64,000 bases of DNA. Source: Otis tarda. Lineage: Eukaryota > Chordata > Aves > Otidiformes > Otididae. The notes below the pieces were generated by a model. The model saw only the letters and a program-made list of their open reading frames with translations. It had not been told where the DNA came from and did not search any database. The stretch is taken from the NCBI GenBank assembly GCA_026413225.1, contig CM048552.1:214172553-214236552 (forward strand), given 5' to 3'. Below are positions 23,701-37,258 of this stretch, in pieces; the first letter of the stretch is position 1; the number at the start of each line of letters is the position of its first letter. Position numbers and translations under genes: made by a program.

Positions 23701-26700
23701 ATTGCAAGCGTCCCCTTAGGCACAATTATTTTACCCTAACATTTACCGGGAGAACTTGCAGAGCTATTTCGCTGTCACATCCTCTGCATTTAAACCTCTC
23801 TTCCACCCTTTTTTTCTCATCGATCTGCCCCGACAAGCCCGGGCAAGGCATCCATCCCCGCGGCGGGAGCGGTGGTGGCTGTGTGAGCCCCGAAGAGATC
23901 GCTGAGGGCGAATATGTGAATGTTTGATGTTACCCGGCAACTAGAGACGAAGATATCGCTTGTCCACGAAGTCAGGAAACGCTTCGCCTGTTTGCACAAT
24001 AGCTGTGTTTGCCTGCTCGGTGGTAGGTTAACCAGCAGCCCCGCAGCCCTTCCAGGAGATAAGATGAATGGACTTAAACAGGAGGAGAGTCACTGGCACG
24101 GGTTATCGCTGTGGGTAAATCAGATCCCAGATGCCCTCAGCCTCCCCTGATCACTGCGCCGAAGTCTTCCAGCGTGGAGGAGAAACTGTGGCCATACCGA
24201 TGGTCCAAATCGTTGCGCAAAAAAAAAAAAAAATTAGGACTAATTTTGTCCTGGCACAGTCTGGAAGAGACAATTACAGTCAGCGCCCTGCATCCCTTCC
24301 CCAGTGTCAGAATAAAATACTTTGTGGCGTGTCATCAGTACAGAATTAGCCCTGAGCACATCTTCACATAGACCGAGCGGCTGGAAGTCAACAGCAAAGT
24401 CAATTGAGAAGACAAACAAGCGTTTTGTTTAGCTGCTAGGCTGGGGAAAGTGATGAAAAGGAGCAGAAGTCTCCCCATTTGATGTCTTTATTGCAAACTA
24501 GGTGCTCCTCCGCTGCAGGGACGGTATTGAAAAATAAGCTGGTTTATACAAATAAATGCAGAATATGACATAAGGGTTGGTCACAGGAGGTATTTCCTCA
24601 TCTTTCGTATCTCAAAGGTGCAGTCGAGCCCTTGAACAGGCAAGTGGAGTACACCTGGGCAAAGGTTAACCAGCGTTTGATCACGCCGTTGGCTATCACA
24701 GCCCCATCTCCCTGCGCGGACGGCCTTTCCGCCACCGTCCTCCCAATCAATTCCTCGGGAGCAAAGTATGAACCTTCCCAGCGGGTGACTCCATAAACTC
24801 AGAAGAAGCAGCTTTACTTTCCAAACAGAGTAAGGATAAAGCTGGCAAGGTCCAAACAGTGGATTGCAGGAAGCATCAACTGTGTCCAGATGCGCAAAGA
24901 GGAAACATAAGGATGGAGGAGAGGGAAAGGTTGGTTGTCACAAGATAAGAAGATCTGGAGAGGCCAGGAAGAGTCTTTGTGGTGATGGCCATGCAATGGC
25001 AAGGCGAGAGATGTCTGTCTCCATCAAGGTTTCTCAGGAGGAAGAGCATCCTGTGCCTTCCTTTCCCTCTGAAGCCCTACAGCATGTTGCCCTGTAGCAA
25101 CATCTCATGCAGACAGGACCTGGACAGGCACCACAGCCCTTCAAAGAGCTTGGCTGAAGAAATGCGGGTCTGATCAGTCTATCCACAGCCTCCTGGAGGG
25201 AGGTGAGGTGGGAAGTGGTGCATGATCTTGTGCAGATGCCTTAATTGACAAGGACAGCCATTGCCACAAAGGCTATCCACCACTGAGTTGACGTCAAGTC
25301 TCAGTCTTTCGTCCCAAGCTTTTGAACTTTCATTTGTTGGTATCTTTTTCCCCACATTAAGTAAACACAATCGGTAGTAATGAACCCATGAACCCATCTA
25401 TAACCCTCAGCTCCTGCTCTCAGGATAAATCTTAGGATAAATACAGGTCAGTTACAGGGGAAAAAAAAATAGGCATATATTAGCAAAAAAATCCCACAAT
25501 GCCGCACACATCGGCCTCCATTACCAACGGTCTATGAGTGCTGGAGACATTCACGGCTGTGTTCAATTAGTGGAGCAGTAAAATAAATATTTGGATGTAA
25601 GTCTGGACTTGTGGCTCCCCTTCCAGCTTGGCTATGGGGCCGGGACGTAGACCATCCGCCAGTGGTCTGCAGCTGGCCTCGCTCATGAAACACGTGCCTG
25701 TTGACTACAGCCACATGTTGTTATCAGAAAGAGCACATCTGGTGTCCGCATGAAGATGTCTGGAGGAGGGAGGCATCTTCTCCAGTGGACAGAAAACCCA
25801 AGGGAGTGAGCACACTGACCCAGCCGGCAGCACTCGATGGGTGGGGTATGTGATGTGATGCATGGCATTCCCAAGACCTGGCTGTGCGTCCTCCTGCTAC
25901 CAAGGAGCCGTTTCCATCTCCTTTCCTCCCCTCTAGCCACACAAACCAGCATCACGCAGAAAAGCGTAGGGATGGGACAGGTCTTTGGTCCTGCTATTCC
26001 ACCCTCAGTGCTCGAGGGTCAGCAGGACACGGCCAGAACACTCTGAGATGGTTATACACCACATCATCTATGAAAAGGGATGAAATAAGTTCATATTGAA
26101 GCTCTTTGCTCCTGGAAAGGAACATCTACGCACCACCAAGAGTCCTTTTTCTCTCTTTCTTAAAGCCATTAAACCAGCATCCCTCTCACTATCTGGTGAT
26201 TCCCTAAATGAAGGTAGTTTAAGGGAGGAAAATCCAGTCCTGAATATATAATTGGTGGCAAACGAGATAATTTCAAGCCTGCAACTCCTTTTTTGAAACG
26301 TGCATTTAGCTGTAGGTGGGAACAGCTATCCACCCACTGCCAGACTGTGTTTAGATATATTGTAAGAACTTCAGGGCGCATAGGTAGAGCCATCTCTGAA
26401 CTAATGAGTCAGATTTACTGTGTCTAACAGTGTTTTCTAGATCCTAGACGTGGTCCACTTAATAAAAAAAAAAGTGGCTGAAACAGCAAGGAAGGAAATA
26501 TATTTGTCATCGTGTGAAGCAAGATTTCCCTGCCCTTGTGAGAAGATTTACCAAAGATGCCTGTGATACCATACAGCCTGAAGAGGCGGAGGGGATGAGT
26601 CCGAAGGCCAAGCCTTGCTTGCATCGCAATCACGGTGGGTTTTGCCAGAGGAGCTCCCATCGCATCCATCCTGGAAAGCAAACCGCAGCATCCGCCCGAG

Positions 26701-29526
26701 AGCTGCTCGACAGCTTCCCCGTGCAGACAGGGCTGCATTGTTTCCTTCTGCTCCCTGCCCACCCGCCCCTTCTTTTCTCTGAACCGAAACATTAATCAGA
26801 GGCTTTTCGACGACGCCTTTGTTCTACGCCTGCACGTCACTGAGCACGGGGAGGTCTGGGCTCACGGCTCCGGTGCCAACACAGAAATCTATCTTTATTG
26901 ACAAAAACGACCACGGACACAGTTCCCCACAGGAGGACTTTCACCTGCTCCAGCCTCTTCAAGGCTTCGGCCACATTAACGTGACTTTGGAGGTGATGTT
27001 TATATACAAACACAGATAGGCGCACAATCAGACCATTCACAGATGTGCACCGGTCCAGTTAATATTAAACAACACCTTCAGGTGATATCTCTCCATTTCT
27101 CCAGACCGAGAGGAACCCACCACATTCTTCTCATAGCTCCTTTGCAGGTAGCTGAAATAAAAATCTCTCACAAGCAGCTCTGCCACAGACCTGACCTGTG
27201 TCCCCGAACAAAGCCTCTCTTATGCGGCGAGGGAACGGGGAACATTGGTTTTTCTGATTATCTCCATCCCGGAGTTTTCTCGGACGGAGACGCGGGGTTT
27301 GAAGGTCTCTGTTCGGTGACCCCATAACAGGGGCTTTATCTGCAGGCTGGGATGAAAGACGCATCACAGCCTCTGGCTACGTCTGTCTGTGATGGAGCGT
27401 GTTTGCACAAACCATGCCGAAATTAAACCCCCGGAGTTCAAAACTTCATTGTCTGAAAAATGCTACGCGGATCCGTTTTCCCCTTTTCTAATAAAGAAAT
27501 AACAAATTTTCTTCCTGTTGCAGTATAATGTGGTTTTATGTGATGCTGTTCAGTGGTTTACATAACTTTAATCTCTAAATTGCTTTTCGATGGGTGTGTG
27601 GGGTGCATCCAAGTTCAGTTGTCCAAGCATCAGTAACTACGCACAAACACACTCCTCTCCAGAAGTCACACTGGCATTTCGGGACCTATTTGGCCCATCA
27701 GGGCTTCAATATAAAATCTTGGAAAGATGAGTCCTCCTTGCAGAACATCACTCGTGCTCGCCAGCGTTCGGATGGCCTGGGCTCATGGAAAGGATTTTAA
27801 ACAGAATGGAGTGGTCAGCATCAAAGCGGATCTTGCCTGAAGGTTGGGTGCACTTGAAAGATTCAGCATCCTCAAAAAAAAAATCCACTAGAAAAGCAGG
27901 ACCATGTGCTTTCCTAGAGCAGCTCAAGATCTCTGGCCCCAAGTCCTCCATGAAGCGTTTTCTCAGAAGTTTTCCAGCACCATGTTAAGAGCTGAGGCCA
28001 CAGAGCTCTTCCCCCGATGCCTCGCCGCTCCATTTGCATCACACTCGCTACCGCCTCGGGTTTATCCCTGCCTTTGAGCCCAGAGTCCTCAGGCAGCATC
28101 TGTGCTCTCCTGGGTGAAAGGAAAGCGGGGTGAGAAATAGCAGGAGGAGGCAAAGGGCCTGGACACAGCAAGGATTTTACTTCTGCAACCCAAACTGTGC
28201 TGGCAGAGCTCCTGCTACCTCCTCATGGTCACCAGCAGCCAAACAGTCCCGTTAAACTGGGAGCACTGGTTGGTCCAGGGCTGCGCCAGCACTTAGGTGC
28301 TCCTTGTCCCCGGGGTCTTGCAATGCCAAGGCAGGATGAATCCCAAGGGAGTTTCAGCAATTATCATACAAATCCCTTGGGATGCAAGACAGGTGGGATG
28401 TGTAGGGCAGGCTGCCTGGCCGGGGAGAGCAGCGATGACTATTCCCAGCTTGTGGTCAGAGCAGGGTTGGGCAAAGCAGCGTCAGAGCATCCCACGTTCC
28501 TGAGGTGGGAGCGTGGGCTGCACCCCCGGCTGCAGGGAGAAGACTGTGTCTTACGGATGCCAACCTCAAAGATGGAAAGCATTTTGCCTTCATCTCTTTG
28601 CACATGACACTGGGAGACTTTGTGCCAGCCATGGTGGGAGGGAGGGAGCGGAGGTAGCGACGGGGGATCAGCATCATTGTCTCCAACCAGCTCATGCTGC
28701 GCTCTGTGAAGGAAATGTGAACTAACTCATTTGATCCTGGCAGATTAAAATAAGTCAGAGGTCCCCACGTTCAACGCAGCAGGTCGTCTTTAGGGGACAA
28801 GCAGGAGGGCACTGTAGGGAAGACCTCCACATCCTGCCATCACCTGTGCAAATGAGCCCAAACCATCTCCCAGGCAAGGTCTGGACTCACTTTGAGGATT
28901 GCATGGCTAGTAAGGCCCACACAAAAACCCACCCTTCGAACCAGATCTGTAAAAGCCCCTAAAGTGTTCATTTTGGCTCGTTTCGTGCCTAGCTAGCTCA
29001 GCTCAGTGCCTTGCTCTTCAGCAGAGGGTGGATCCCCAGTCAGGTGTGTAGCTGCCATCCAAGCGGCTCTTGCAGCCCCAGCAGCACCGAGAACCTGTTG
29101 GTCTCGTCTCACTTCCAGCTTCCTGCTCAACCTGCCAAGAGCCAATCCCAAGAGGAGGCACCTCAACTGGGCAGCCTTCTCAACTGCGAAAGCACAATGA
29201 GAGCAGAGAAACATTTCCAGCCTCTCCTCTTTTCCTCCCGGGACCAGACCTGCCCTGTCTTCTGCTGGTTTCACCTTCAGTTTTCCCTCCTCTTCCTGGT
29301 CTAGGAGGCTTTTTCCTCCTCTGTCATTTCTGATGATGTAAACATACTTTTTTATTCTCCCATTGTCAATCCTCCAACCCAGAAGAGTTTCCATTTAACT
29401 GACAGACATCCCAAGCCCCATGTAGGGTTAGCAGCCACCCCAGCAATCACCACACTGTTCTACACCATGGGGGGACCGGTGCGAACACACTCATTTTCAG
29501 CAGCACAGCAGATGCTGTGAAGTTGT
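20800..29526. other. Unique non-coding stretch, 8.7 kb, no CR1
   Basis: No exon, RNA gene or interspersed repeat was recognised. The first 1.5 kb remains fairly CpG-rich, as the flank of the island. Open frames up to 229 codons (23034-23723 minus) have no recognisable content. It is the longest CR1-free interval right of the island, which is compatible with selection against insertions or with chance. Confidence 0.55.
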
Positions 29527-30302
29527 GCAACTTGAACCAAGCCAAGGGCAAGGTTCTGCACGTGGGTCGGGGCAATCCCAGGCACAAATCCAGGCTCGGG
29601 GGGAATGGATGGAGAGCAGCCCTGATGAGAAGGACTTGGGGGTGCTGGTGGGTGAGAAGCTCAACACGAGCCGGCAACGTGCACTCACAGCCCAGAAACC
29701 AACGGCACCCTGGGCTGCATCCCCAGCAGCGTGGGCAGCAGGGCGAGGGAGGGGATTCTGCCCCTCTGCTCCGCTCTGGTGAGACCCCCCTGCAGCGCTG
29801 CGTCCAGCTCTGGAGCCCCCAACAGCAGAAGGACGTGGAGCTGCTGGAGAGGGTCCCGAGGAGGCCACGCAGATGCTGAGAGGGCTGGAGCAGCTCTGCT
29901 GTGAGGCCAGGCTGAGAGAGCTGGGGCTGTTCAGCCTGGAGAAGAGGAGGCTCCGGGGAGAGCTGAGAGCGGCTCCCAGTGCCCAAAGGGGGCTGCAGGA
30001 AAGGTGGGGAGAGACTCTTCAGCAGGGCCTGCTGGGACAGGACAAGGGGTGACAGTTTCAAAATAGAGGGAGGCAGATTCAGACTGGACATCAGGAAAAA
30101 ATTCTTTACCCTGAGGGTGGTAGGGCACTGTCCCAGGTTGTCCAGAGAGGTGGTGGATGCCCCATCCCTGGAAACATTCCAGGCCAGGTTGGCCGGGGCT
30201 CTGAGCAACCTGATGTGGTTGGAGATGTCCCTGCTCCTTGCAGGGGGGTTGGACTGGGTGGGCTTTGAAGGTCCCTTCCCACCCAAACCATTCTATGATT
30301 CC
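29527..30302 (+). mobile_element. CR1 LINE, 5'-truncated, about 780 bp
   Basis: Plus-orientation CR1. It starts within ORF2 just after the reverse-transcriptase core (frame readable as QAKGKVLHVGRGNP), continues through the C-terminal reverse-transcriptase region ([19 protein letters not shown]) and the short 3' UTR, and ends at 'attctatgattccg', the terminal octamers. Frame breaks interrupt the coding sense. The long minus-strand open frame over the same interval (29447-30286) is an antisense by-product. Its nearest relatives are the copies at 43, 46 and 48 kb. Confidence 0.96.
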
Positions 30303-32108
30303 GTGTGGAGCAAGGCATCTCCACTCCTTGGGGCAGTTTTCCCCTCCTGTTTGCAGGACAGGTCGGAGAGTCCATGAGATTTTCTTTGAACATGAGGTAA
30401 CGTCTGGGGTGTAAAGGTTACAACAAAGACGCTTCCAGTATTTATGTTAGCGAGACCAGCAGCCACCAGCAAGCTGTGCCAGAGCAGCGGTGCTTTAACG
30501 AAGAAAGCAAATATTATGTTATATAGGTGTAATGAGCTGCTGCTGCTTTTAATGCTGGGCCCCATCCAGAGAGAAAAACCTCCTTAAATAGTTGGGATTC
30601 CTCTGACCAGCATAGGGATGAGAGGAATAATATTTGGGAGAGGAACACACCCAAAATAACAGTGTCTGCGTGCTGGGTGGAAACCAGAGAGCAGCCGGCA
30701 TCTCTCGGCCACAGATGGTTCCCATCAAGATGAATTTTTTCCTGTTAATCCCAAAACAAGCTTGAGATATATTTTTATTTCAGAGTTCAGTGAAGAAAAA
30801 AAGAAACTCCAACATGACCCCCTGTTTTTCTGGCCTCACTCCCTGCTTGGCCTCTGCTCTGAGCAAGCACAGAAAATTAATTTCATGTTAAAGGCAGCTC
30901 CTAGCAGAGACCCTGAGACCAAAAACTCCTGGGGTGGTTTTACCAGCTCTTCTTGACCTGGAAATTTATCCCATTCAAGCTGGAAATGGAGGTGGAAATC
31001 TACAGCCAGGACTACTTCACTCTATCACTGAACTTAACCAGAGCAGGGAACCTGAAGGGAGTATGGAACGTTGACGAGAGAAAAAAAGTCAATGTAAATC
31101 TCTGTGGTTTGCATCCCTGTCATGCATCCACGTCCTGCCTATGGCTTGATTTCAGGAGGAGAAAAGGGAGAAGAGAAAGGAAGCCACAGATGAGAAAGTA
31201 AATAGGTTACCTCCCAGGGAGGATGAAGGGAGGAAGATCTTCTGGAGGAAAAGCTGGCTCTGCCGTGGTGCTGATGAGCTCCCACCGTACCTGTGGAGGG
31301 AAAGGTCCCCCCTCACCGTCCCTTTGAACCTGTCACCATCCTAGGGGCTCAGGTTTTTCCCATTTTATGACTGAAAGAAAGGAGAGAAGAAATCAACGGC
31401 TTGACAAAAATAACCAAGACTCCTTCAGGCTGGCTGTGAGGAGCGTCCCTACGGCCAGCGAGGGCTTGGCAAGAGAGGGGGTGATTTGGGTGATGTGCAT
31501 CTAAAGCATCCTGTGGCACACTCTGTGCTGTTCACCAAGGGACCAATGATATTCAGGTGTCTGTGGAGGTGTCAGCAAGGACGTACAGCACGGAGGACCT
31601 GCCCGTGCTGCAGCTTTCACCTTTAAATCGTAAACCTGCTTTGAGCATCAGGGATGAAGTCCTGAGCTGATCCATGCCTGAAGCCACCACATGTGCTCAA
31701 GAGCATCTTTACCTAAAAAAAAAAACCCCACAATAATACAAACTGCATCGGTGAGGGGACTGGGAATTAGTTCTACTCAAAAGACATCCCAAAAGCCCTG
31801 CTTTGTGGACTTGCCAGTCGTTCCTCCACAGCCTCCCTGCCAGTATGGCATGGTTCCTCAGGGTTGGTGTGATGGGGCTACCAAGAGACAACCCTTGGCA
31901 TGTCCCAGGACAGGTCTGCAAGGGCAGCCATGGGTTAGGGATGTGGCACACCTCCCAGATGATGAGATGTGGGCCATCTGAAATGATTAAAATGGAGGCA
32001 GGGCCAGACAAAAACCTTTCCTCTTGGCATGACATTCCTGGTCCATGGTGGCCCTGCTAGAAGCAACCCTACAAGGTAGTGACCTGTCCTTGGCAGCTCA
32101 ATGGGTTT
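30303..32108. other. Unique non-coding stretch
   Basis: Unique sequence of mixed composition. I see no gene, RNA or repeat apart from short A-runs. Confidence 0.6.
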
Positions 32109-32232
32109 CATAGAATCTCAGAATGGTTTGGGTTGGAAGGGACCTTAAAGATCATCCACTAGACTGAGTCACTCTAGACTCCTTCCACTAGACTGAGTCA
32201 CTCAAAGCCCCATCCAACCTGATCTTAATAAG
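32109..32232 (-). mobile_element. Older CR1 LINE 3' end
   Basis: Minus-orientation CR1 3' end of a different subfamily: the block after the octamer reads 'ggttggaagggaccttaaag' and then 'atcatcc'. A 19-bp segment beginning ccactagactgagtc is present twice, 29 bp apart (32156-32174 and 32185-32203), so an internal duplication arose after or during insertion. Confidence 0.85.
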
Positions 32233-34900
32233 AGTTTGTTTTCAGACAGATCTTTTTCCTGGGACATTTCCACACCCCGATGAGGCTGGGCATCCTCCTC
32301 TCCTCTCTGGAGCCTCCCTGCAGTGACTCAGCACGTGCAAACGCTGACTCATTGCAGTCTCTCAGCAACTTCGGACTTCCCACATGCTCCAGGACAGGAT
32401 GGTGGGAGGAGAAAAACGCTCCATTTGCCCTCCCCTGTGCCTTGAGGACACATCAGAGGGCACTGGAGATGCATCAGTGGGGTGGGGAAGCTGGGGCAGG
32501 CTGGGGCAGCGCAAGGACTCTTCTTCTGGACAGGGCTGTACAGAGATAAGGTGATCCGGTCTGGGAGTTGCTGCCCAGCATGGGAACATGTTGCCAATCA
32601 TCAGCCAACATGCAGTGGGACCTGCTCTCCAGGACTTGCTCTTCTGGCTGAGAGGAAGGGCCAGGGGTAGTTTAGGGAGAAGGATTTGCAGAAGTGAGGA
32701 AGAGGGTGGGTAAAGCCAGGGTTGGTGTCTTGCTTTGGGGTTTGTGATTGGCGGTGGCACAGACCTTGTAAAGTTGGGGAGCTCAGCTACAGATATCGCA
32801 CATTTCACCACAGACATCAGGAGATGATTATTCCATACAAGGATAAAAAGAAGTGGTTTCCGCAGCAAACAGCACCACTGAAAAGGCTGCCAAGCTCTCA
32901 AGTCTGTGACCGCCCCCGGCATATCCTACTGGAAAATCACGGAGAAACCTGCGTTCACTCACCAGGGTAGGCTGCTCTCCTGGAGATCTGCAATGTAGAT
33001 GGTCATCCTAAAAAAGATACTCCCTCGCGCCATAGCAAAGCCCTCTGACCTGTTTTGTACATGAGTCAGAGCACATGAACATGAAGATGCATGAGCAAGA
33101 TGTTCCCTTCCAGACTGAACAAATAAGCTTTGGAAAGCATTCCAGGTATTCCACCTGAAAGATCCCATGATGAGGGTGTCTTGGATCAGTTGTGTTCCAG
33201 GTGTCTGCCACACTTCTTGCATGGACAGACAGACAGGGATGCAGCGTGGCTGGGCGTTGCCCATGAGTAGGGCACTTCACCCCAGCAGTGGTTTCATGCT
33301 CGAGGACCTCTTCCCAGTGTGGCCAGCCCTGTTACATCTCACAGAGGTGCACCCAGTCTCAAGTTTCTCCATGACCAGAGCTGTATCTCATTCATTTACA
33401 ACATTTTGTTTTTTCTGCTGCGTTAGTCCTGGGTGATGGCCTGGGGCCATGGAGCTGTGAAGCTGCAGCAATGGATCCATCACAATTCTGTTCCATGACC
33501 TGTTCTTGCCACCAAATCCCTCCTTTCTCCTTTCACATGGGCTTCAAACAGCTGAGGAGAAACCTGGCAGACGTCTGGACACAGGCAGCAGCAGACAGCA
33601 GGGTCCTCTCCCTGTTGCTCTGAAGGGGCAGGCCTGGAGCTGGGACAGGTCTCCAGGTGGTACCACCACTGTACCCACTCAGCACCAAACCTGGGCTGCC
33701 AACACCAGCTGACCCAGTGGGATTTCTTCAACAGGGTCATTTGTAGCCACTTAGCGACCTTTCTGCCTTTGGCTTTCACACCTGGTTAAATTACTCTGTT
33801 AATTACACTCTTCCGAATTAATGACCCAATTAGGAACTCCAGGTGTCTCACCTGGAGGTGAAGCCTCCAGATTTTCCCATCTATAACCATCCTTTCAACA
33901 GCATCTCTGGAGCATTCTTCTTCCACCGTGGGTTTAGTAGCACATTGTGTTTCAGATGTCCTTGGACTATTTTTAGAGTCAGGGATGCTCTGGGCACATG
34001 GTACAACTAAGTCAAACCCAGGACATGCTGTGGTCATTTCAGCCATGTGGATTCTCTAGTGTCGCATAAAGGGTTGTGCTGGTATTCGAGCCTTTCCCCT
34101 ATGGGTCATTTATAACTTCTCTCTGCCTGCCCAGTTTCACAAAGCTCAGGGCCTGCTGCTGCCCATCGAGTGTGTCCGAAATTGGCTCCAAAAGTGGGCT
34201 GGAACGGAAATTGGCTCCAAGGATGGGACAAAGAAGCAGAAAGTGAGCCCACCTAAGCCTTGTTTTCCCTTCACAGCAGAAGCAGAAAGGATGTGCGATG
34301 CAGTGCCCGTGCCCATTGCTCACCACTAAAGATTACAGACTAGTCCAGAGCAGGAGGATTGTAGGAGTCAATCCCATTTAAGCCTTTCTATTTAAAGGAA
34401 TAAACTACCCTAAGATTAGAAACTCACAGGATTTCCTCAAATTCCAGCCATCAGCCAGGGATTCAGCCCGGGGGGCGCTTTATTTTTCTCCCGATGCGTG
34501 AACCCCGGCAAAGTTAAGCACGGATTAGGCTCTGCAGCTCCATCACAGAACCCAAACCCACACCCAAAGCCAGTTTAATGCTGCTCCCTCTCTGCCTAAA
34601 CCATCTCCGGTATCACCTGATTGACAAACAATTCTTTAGGCAGCAGCGTTTCGGCTTTGCCGGAGAGGCAGGAGCGGGGGATGTTTCCTACGAAGCGCGT
34701 GCAATGGTTCGGTGCTCAGAAGGAGACTCTTGCGCAGGAAGATCTTTCAGAAAATTAGAGGCTAAACAGAGAGGGAAGCAGAAACAAATGCAGTGGTACC
34801 ATTCCTTCCCACGGCCGGGGATAACAGCACAAACGCAGGGAGGTGGGTGGTGAGTTTTGCTTAATATCAAGGCAAAATAAAATTAAAAAAAAAAAAAAAA
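32233..34900. other. Unique non-coding stretch with a TAAT-rich spot
   Basis: No gene was recognised. A compact cluster of TAAT/ATTA cores lies at 33787-33833. Otherwise the sequence is unremarkable. The longest open frame (186 codons, 32362-32922 minus) has no recognisable content. Confidence 0.55.
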
Positions 34901-35132
34901 GGAGAGTAGATTTATATTAGATACAAGGAAGAAATTCTTTATGATGAGGGAGATGAGACACTGGCCCAGGTTGCCCAGAGAAGCTGTGGGTGCCCCATCC
35001 CAAGCAAGGCCAGGTTGGACGGGGCTCTGAGCGACCTGGTCTGGTGGAAGATGTCCCTGTCCGGGGTTGCGGGGTTGGACTGGATGATCTTTATGGTCCC
35101 TTCCAACCCAAACCATTCTGTGATTCTATGAA
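34901..35132 (+). mobile_element. CR1 LINE 3' end, diverged, about 230 bp
   Basis: Plus-orientation CR1 of an older subfamily ('ggttggactggatgatcttt' 3' UTR signature). It ends in 'attctgtgattctatga', and a small deletion has removed the block before 'caaggccagg'. A run of A bases directly precedes its truncated 5' end (34884-34900), probably pre-existing target DNA. Confidence 0.92.
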
Positions 35133-36654
35133 AAAGCCACAAAAGTAAATGTGAAACGGAGGAAGAGCTGACAGGGAAAAACCCAGAGGGCTGGAGAGGT
35201 GGTCACTGGAGGGAGAAGGACGCAGAGGGGTTTGCTAGGAATAGGACAATCATTTGGGACTTGATTCCTGGCTCTGCTGCTCCTCTCCAGCCTGGGTAAA
35301 ATTCCAGCCTAAAAATTCTCTCTGTATCTTAAAGCAGAAAAACCATAAAGCCTGTTCCTAATGAAAATGTCGTGAAACTTGGTGAGCACCGTACAGGCTC
35401 ACAGATGTGCACGTAAGGGCGAGCACAAACAATTAGCACTTTCTGAAGAAAACCTTTTTTTGGAAAAAAAAAAACCCACCACCAAAAAACCACCATTCCA
35501 GCAGCTCCCCCTCACTTTATGTTTAGGCTAGAAATGTCTGGAGGCTGGGAGCGCGTACGCAGCAGCTTCCACAGCACAGCCCACGACAGCCCAGTCCCGT
35601 GCAATGGTCCTACCCTTCAACCAGGGACCAGAGGGACGGCGGTTCCCCGTGGGTGGATGCTTGGAAACGCACTGAGCACAGCAGGAATACTCCTGCTTGG
35701 AAAAGCAAACTTACACCATCCCAAAGAGGTCCTTTCCCTCTTTCCTTCTCCCAGTCCCACAGAGTAAACGCCACTGGGCACTTTGGTGCGATGCCGGGGC
35801 GAAGGATGCACAGGAGAAGGGGCAGTAAATGCTCAGCCTTGCCGTGCATCCCCATTAAAACAAAGGAAGCCCAAAAAAAGAAGTGATCCCAAAGGAACCA
35901 GCAAGCCCTTCTTCCCCCCACAGCACCGCAGCAGGATGGGAAGCTGTTGCCAGTGGTTGCTTTTTCCAGGCGCAGTCGTGCACGCGGAGCGTGACTCATT
36001 CCCTGCAGGAATTTCCATCTCGCCCTCTCCCCTCCGTGGGAGCGCTCCAGCCCCTCTCTCCGCCTGGAGATTTTCAGCCGTCCCCTGGAAAGCAACAAGG
36101 AGGAGTCGCGAGGCTGAGGGCGGCTGTCAAGAGCGGCCAAAAAGCAGAGACCTTCTCTGGCCCCAACTGTCAGCAGCTGTGCAGCGATGCATCCAAGAGG
36201 CCTCCAAGGTCTCCGCTCTCTCCCAGCTGCCAAACGCATGTTTTGGAAAGGAGGAGAGGTGAAATACTGAAATAGAGGAGAGAGCTGCCCCATCACGAGG
36301 GCTGGAAGACTGGTCATCAAGAGAAAGACATCACACGTGGAAATTGTCCCAGTGATGGTCCCTAGGTGCAGCCAAGGCCTTCGTGGTCACCAGGGCTGGG
36401 CAAAGCACGGTGAGGGACCTCAACCCTCCCAAGGAAGCCTTGGGTCTATTTGCAAGCTCAGATTAGCCACGTATGCACAGACAGGTCCAGCCATGTGTTA
36501 AGAAGAAGACATCCAGGGATGACCACACCACCAGGGAGCCCATGACTCATGGGATAACTACATCCCTCATCTGGGTAAGCTGCGGTCACTCACCCTCTGC
36601 CTCCTTTTCTCCTTCAAGACAAGCAGAAAACCTATAAAAGCAGGATCTGCCTCT
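35133..36654. other. Unique non-coding stretch
   Basis: No gene was recognised. A 236-codon minus-strand frame (35610-36320) has no family signature and lies in moderately G+C-rich DNA, so I do not call it. Confidence 0.55.
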
Positions 36655-36755
36655 TAGAATCTTCAAGCATAGAATCTTCAAGGTTGGAAAAGACCTCCAA
36701 GATCATCAAGCCCAACCATAACAACATCTTGCCGTGCCTACAGAGCACACCCCAG
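36655..36755 (-). mobile_element. Old CR1 LINE 3' end, other subfamily
   Basis: Minus orientation. Decayed octamers are followed by 'aaggttggaaaagacctcc' and 'aagatcatcaagcccaacc', a CR1 3' UTR type distinct from the main group here. The inner boundary is uncertain because the copy is diverged. Confidence 0.75.
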
Positions 36756-37074
36756 TCCTGCAGCCCGTGTTGGTAGGAGCTGCCAATACGGATGCTGCAG
36801 CAGCTGCAAATGTGATACAAGACCTTCAGTTCACCACACAGCAGCAATAAATCCAACCTTGTGTGATTCACAGTGCTGATGTGGGTCTGGGGCAGCCTCG
36901 GGCGCAAGCCTTGGTTTCTCAAGGGGAGCGTAAGGTGCAGAGCCTGAAAGGAGATCTTGGAAAGCTGAAGTTGGAAGGAAAGAGTCCAGATGTTGACCTC
37001 ATTTGCAGCAAAATTTCAGAGAGGTCACCAACATACACAATACAGCAGCTACCTGTAGCAGATGGTCCTGTCTG

Positions 37075-37258
37075 AGTTGGGCCAGATGTTTGCAGCCCCA
37101 GTCACAGCTTGTGCTAGCAGGGACATGTCTGACTTATTAACGGCATTTGGGCAGTGCCCTTAATAATATGCTTTAACTTTTGGCTAGCCCTGAAGTGGTC
37201 AGGCAGTTGGACTAGATGACCATTGTAGGTCCATCACAACTGAACTACTCTGTTCTAA
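37075..37258 (+). mobile_element. Old CR1 LINE 3' end ('gttggactagatgacc' type)
   Basis: Plus orientation. The 3' part reads 'cagttggactagatgacc', then 'attgtaggtcc' and 'actactctgttctaatg', resembling older avian CR1 tails whose terminal repeat is ATTCT-like. The left boundary is approximate. Confidence 0.65.

Noticed and set aside
29447-30286. 279-codon open frame on the minus strand
   Set aside because: It is the antisense of a CR1 ORF2 tail. Similar antisense frames appear over the other CR1 copies, so it reflects CR1 composition, not a gene.
35610-36320. 236-codon minus-strand frame
   Set aside because: No domain, signal or known family; low-stop composition explains its length.
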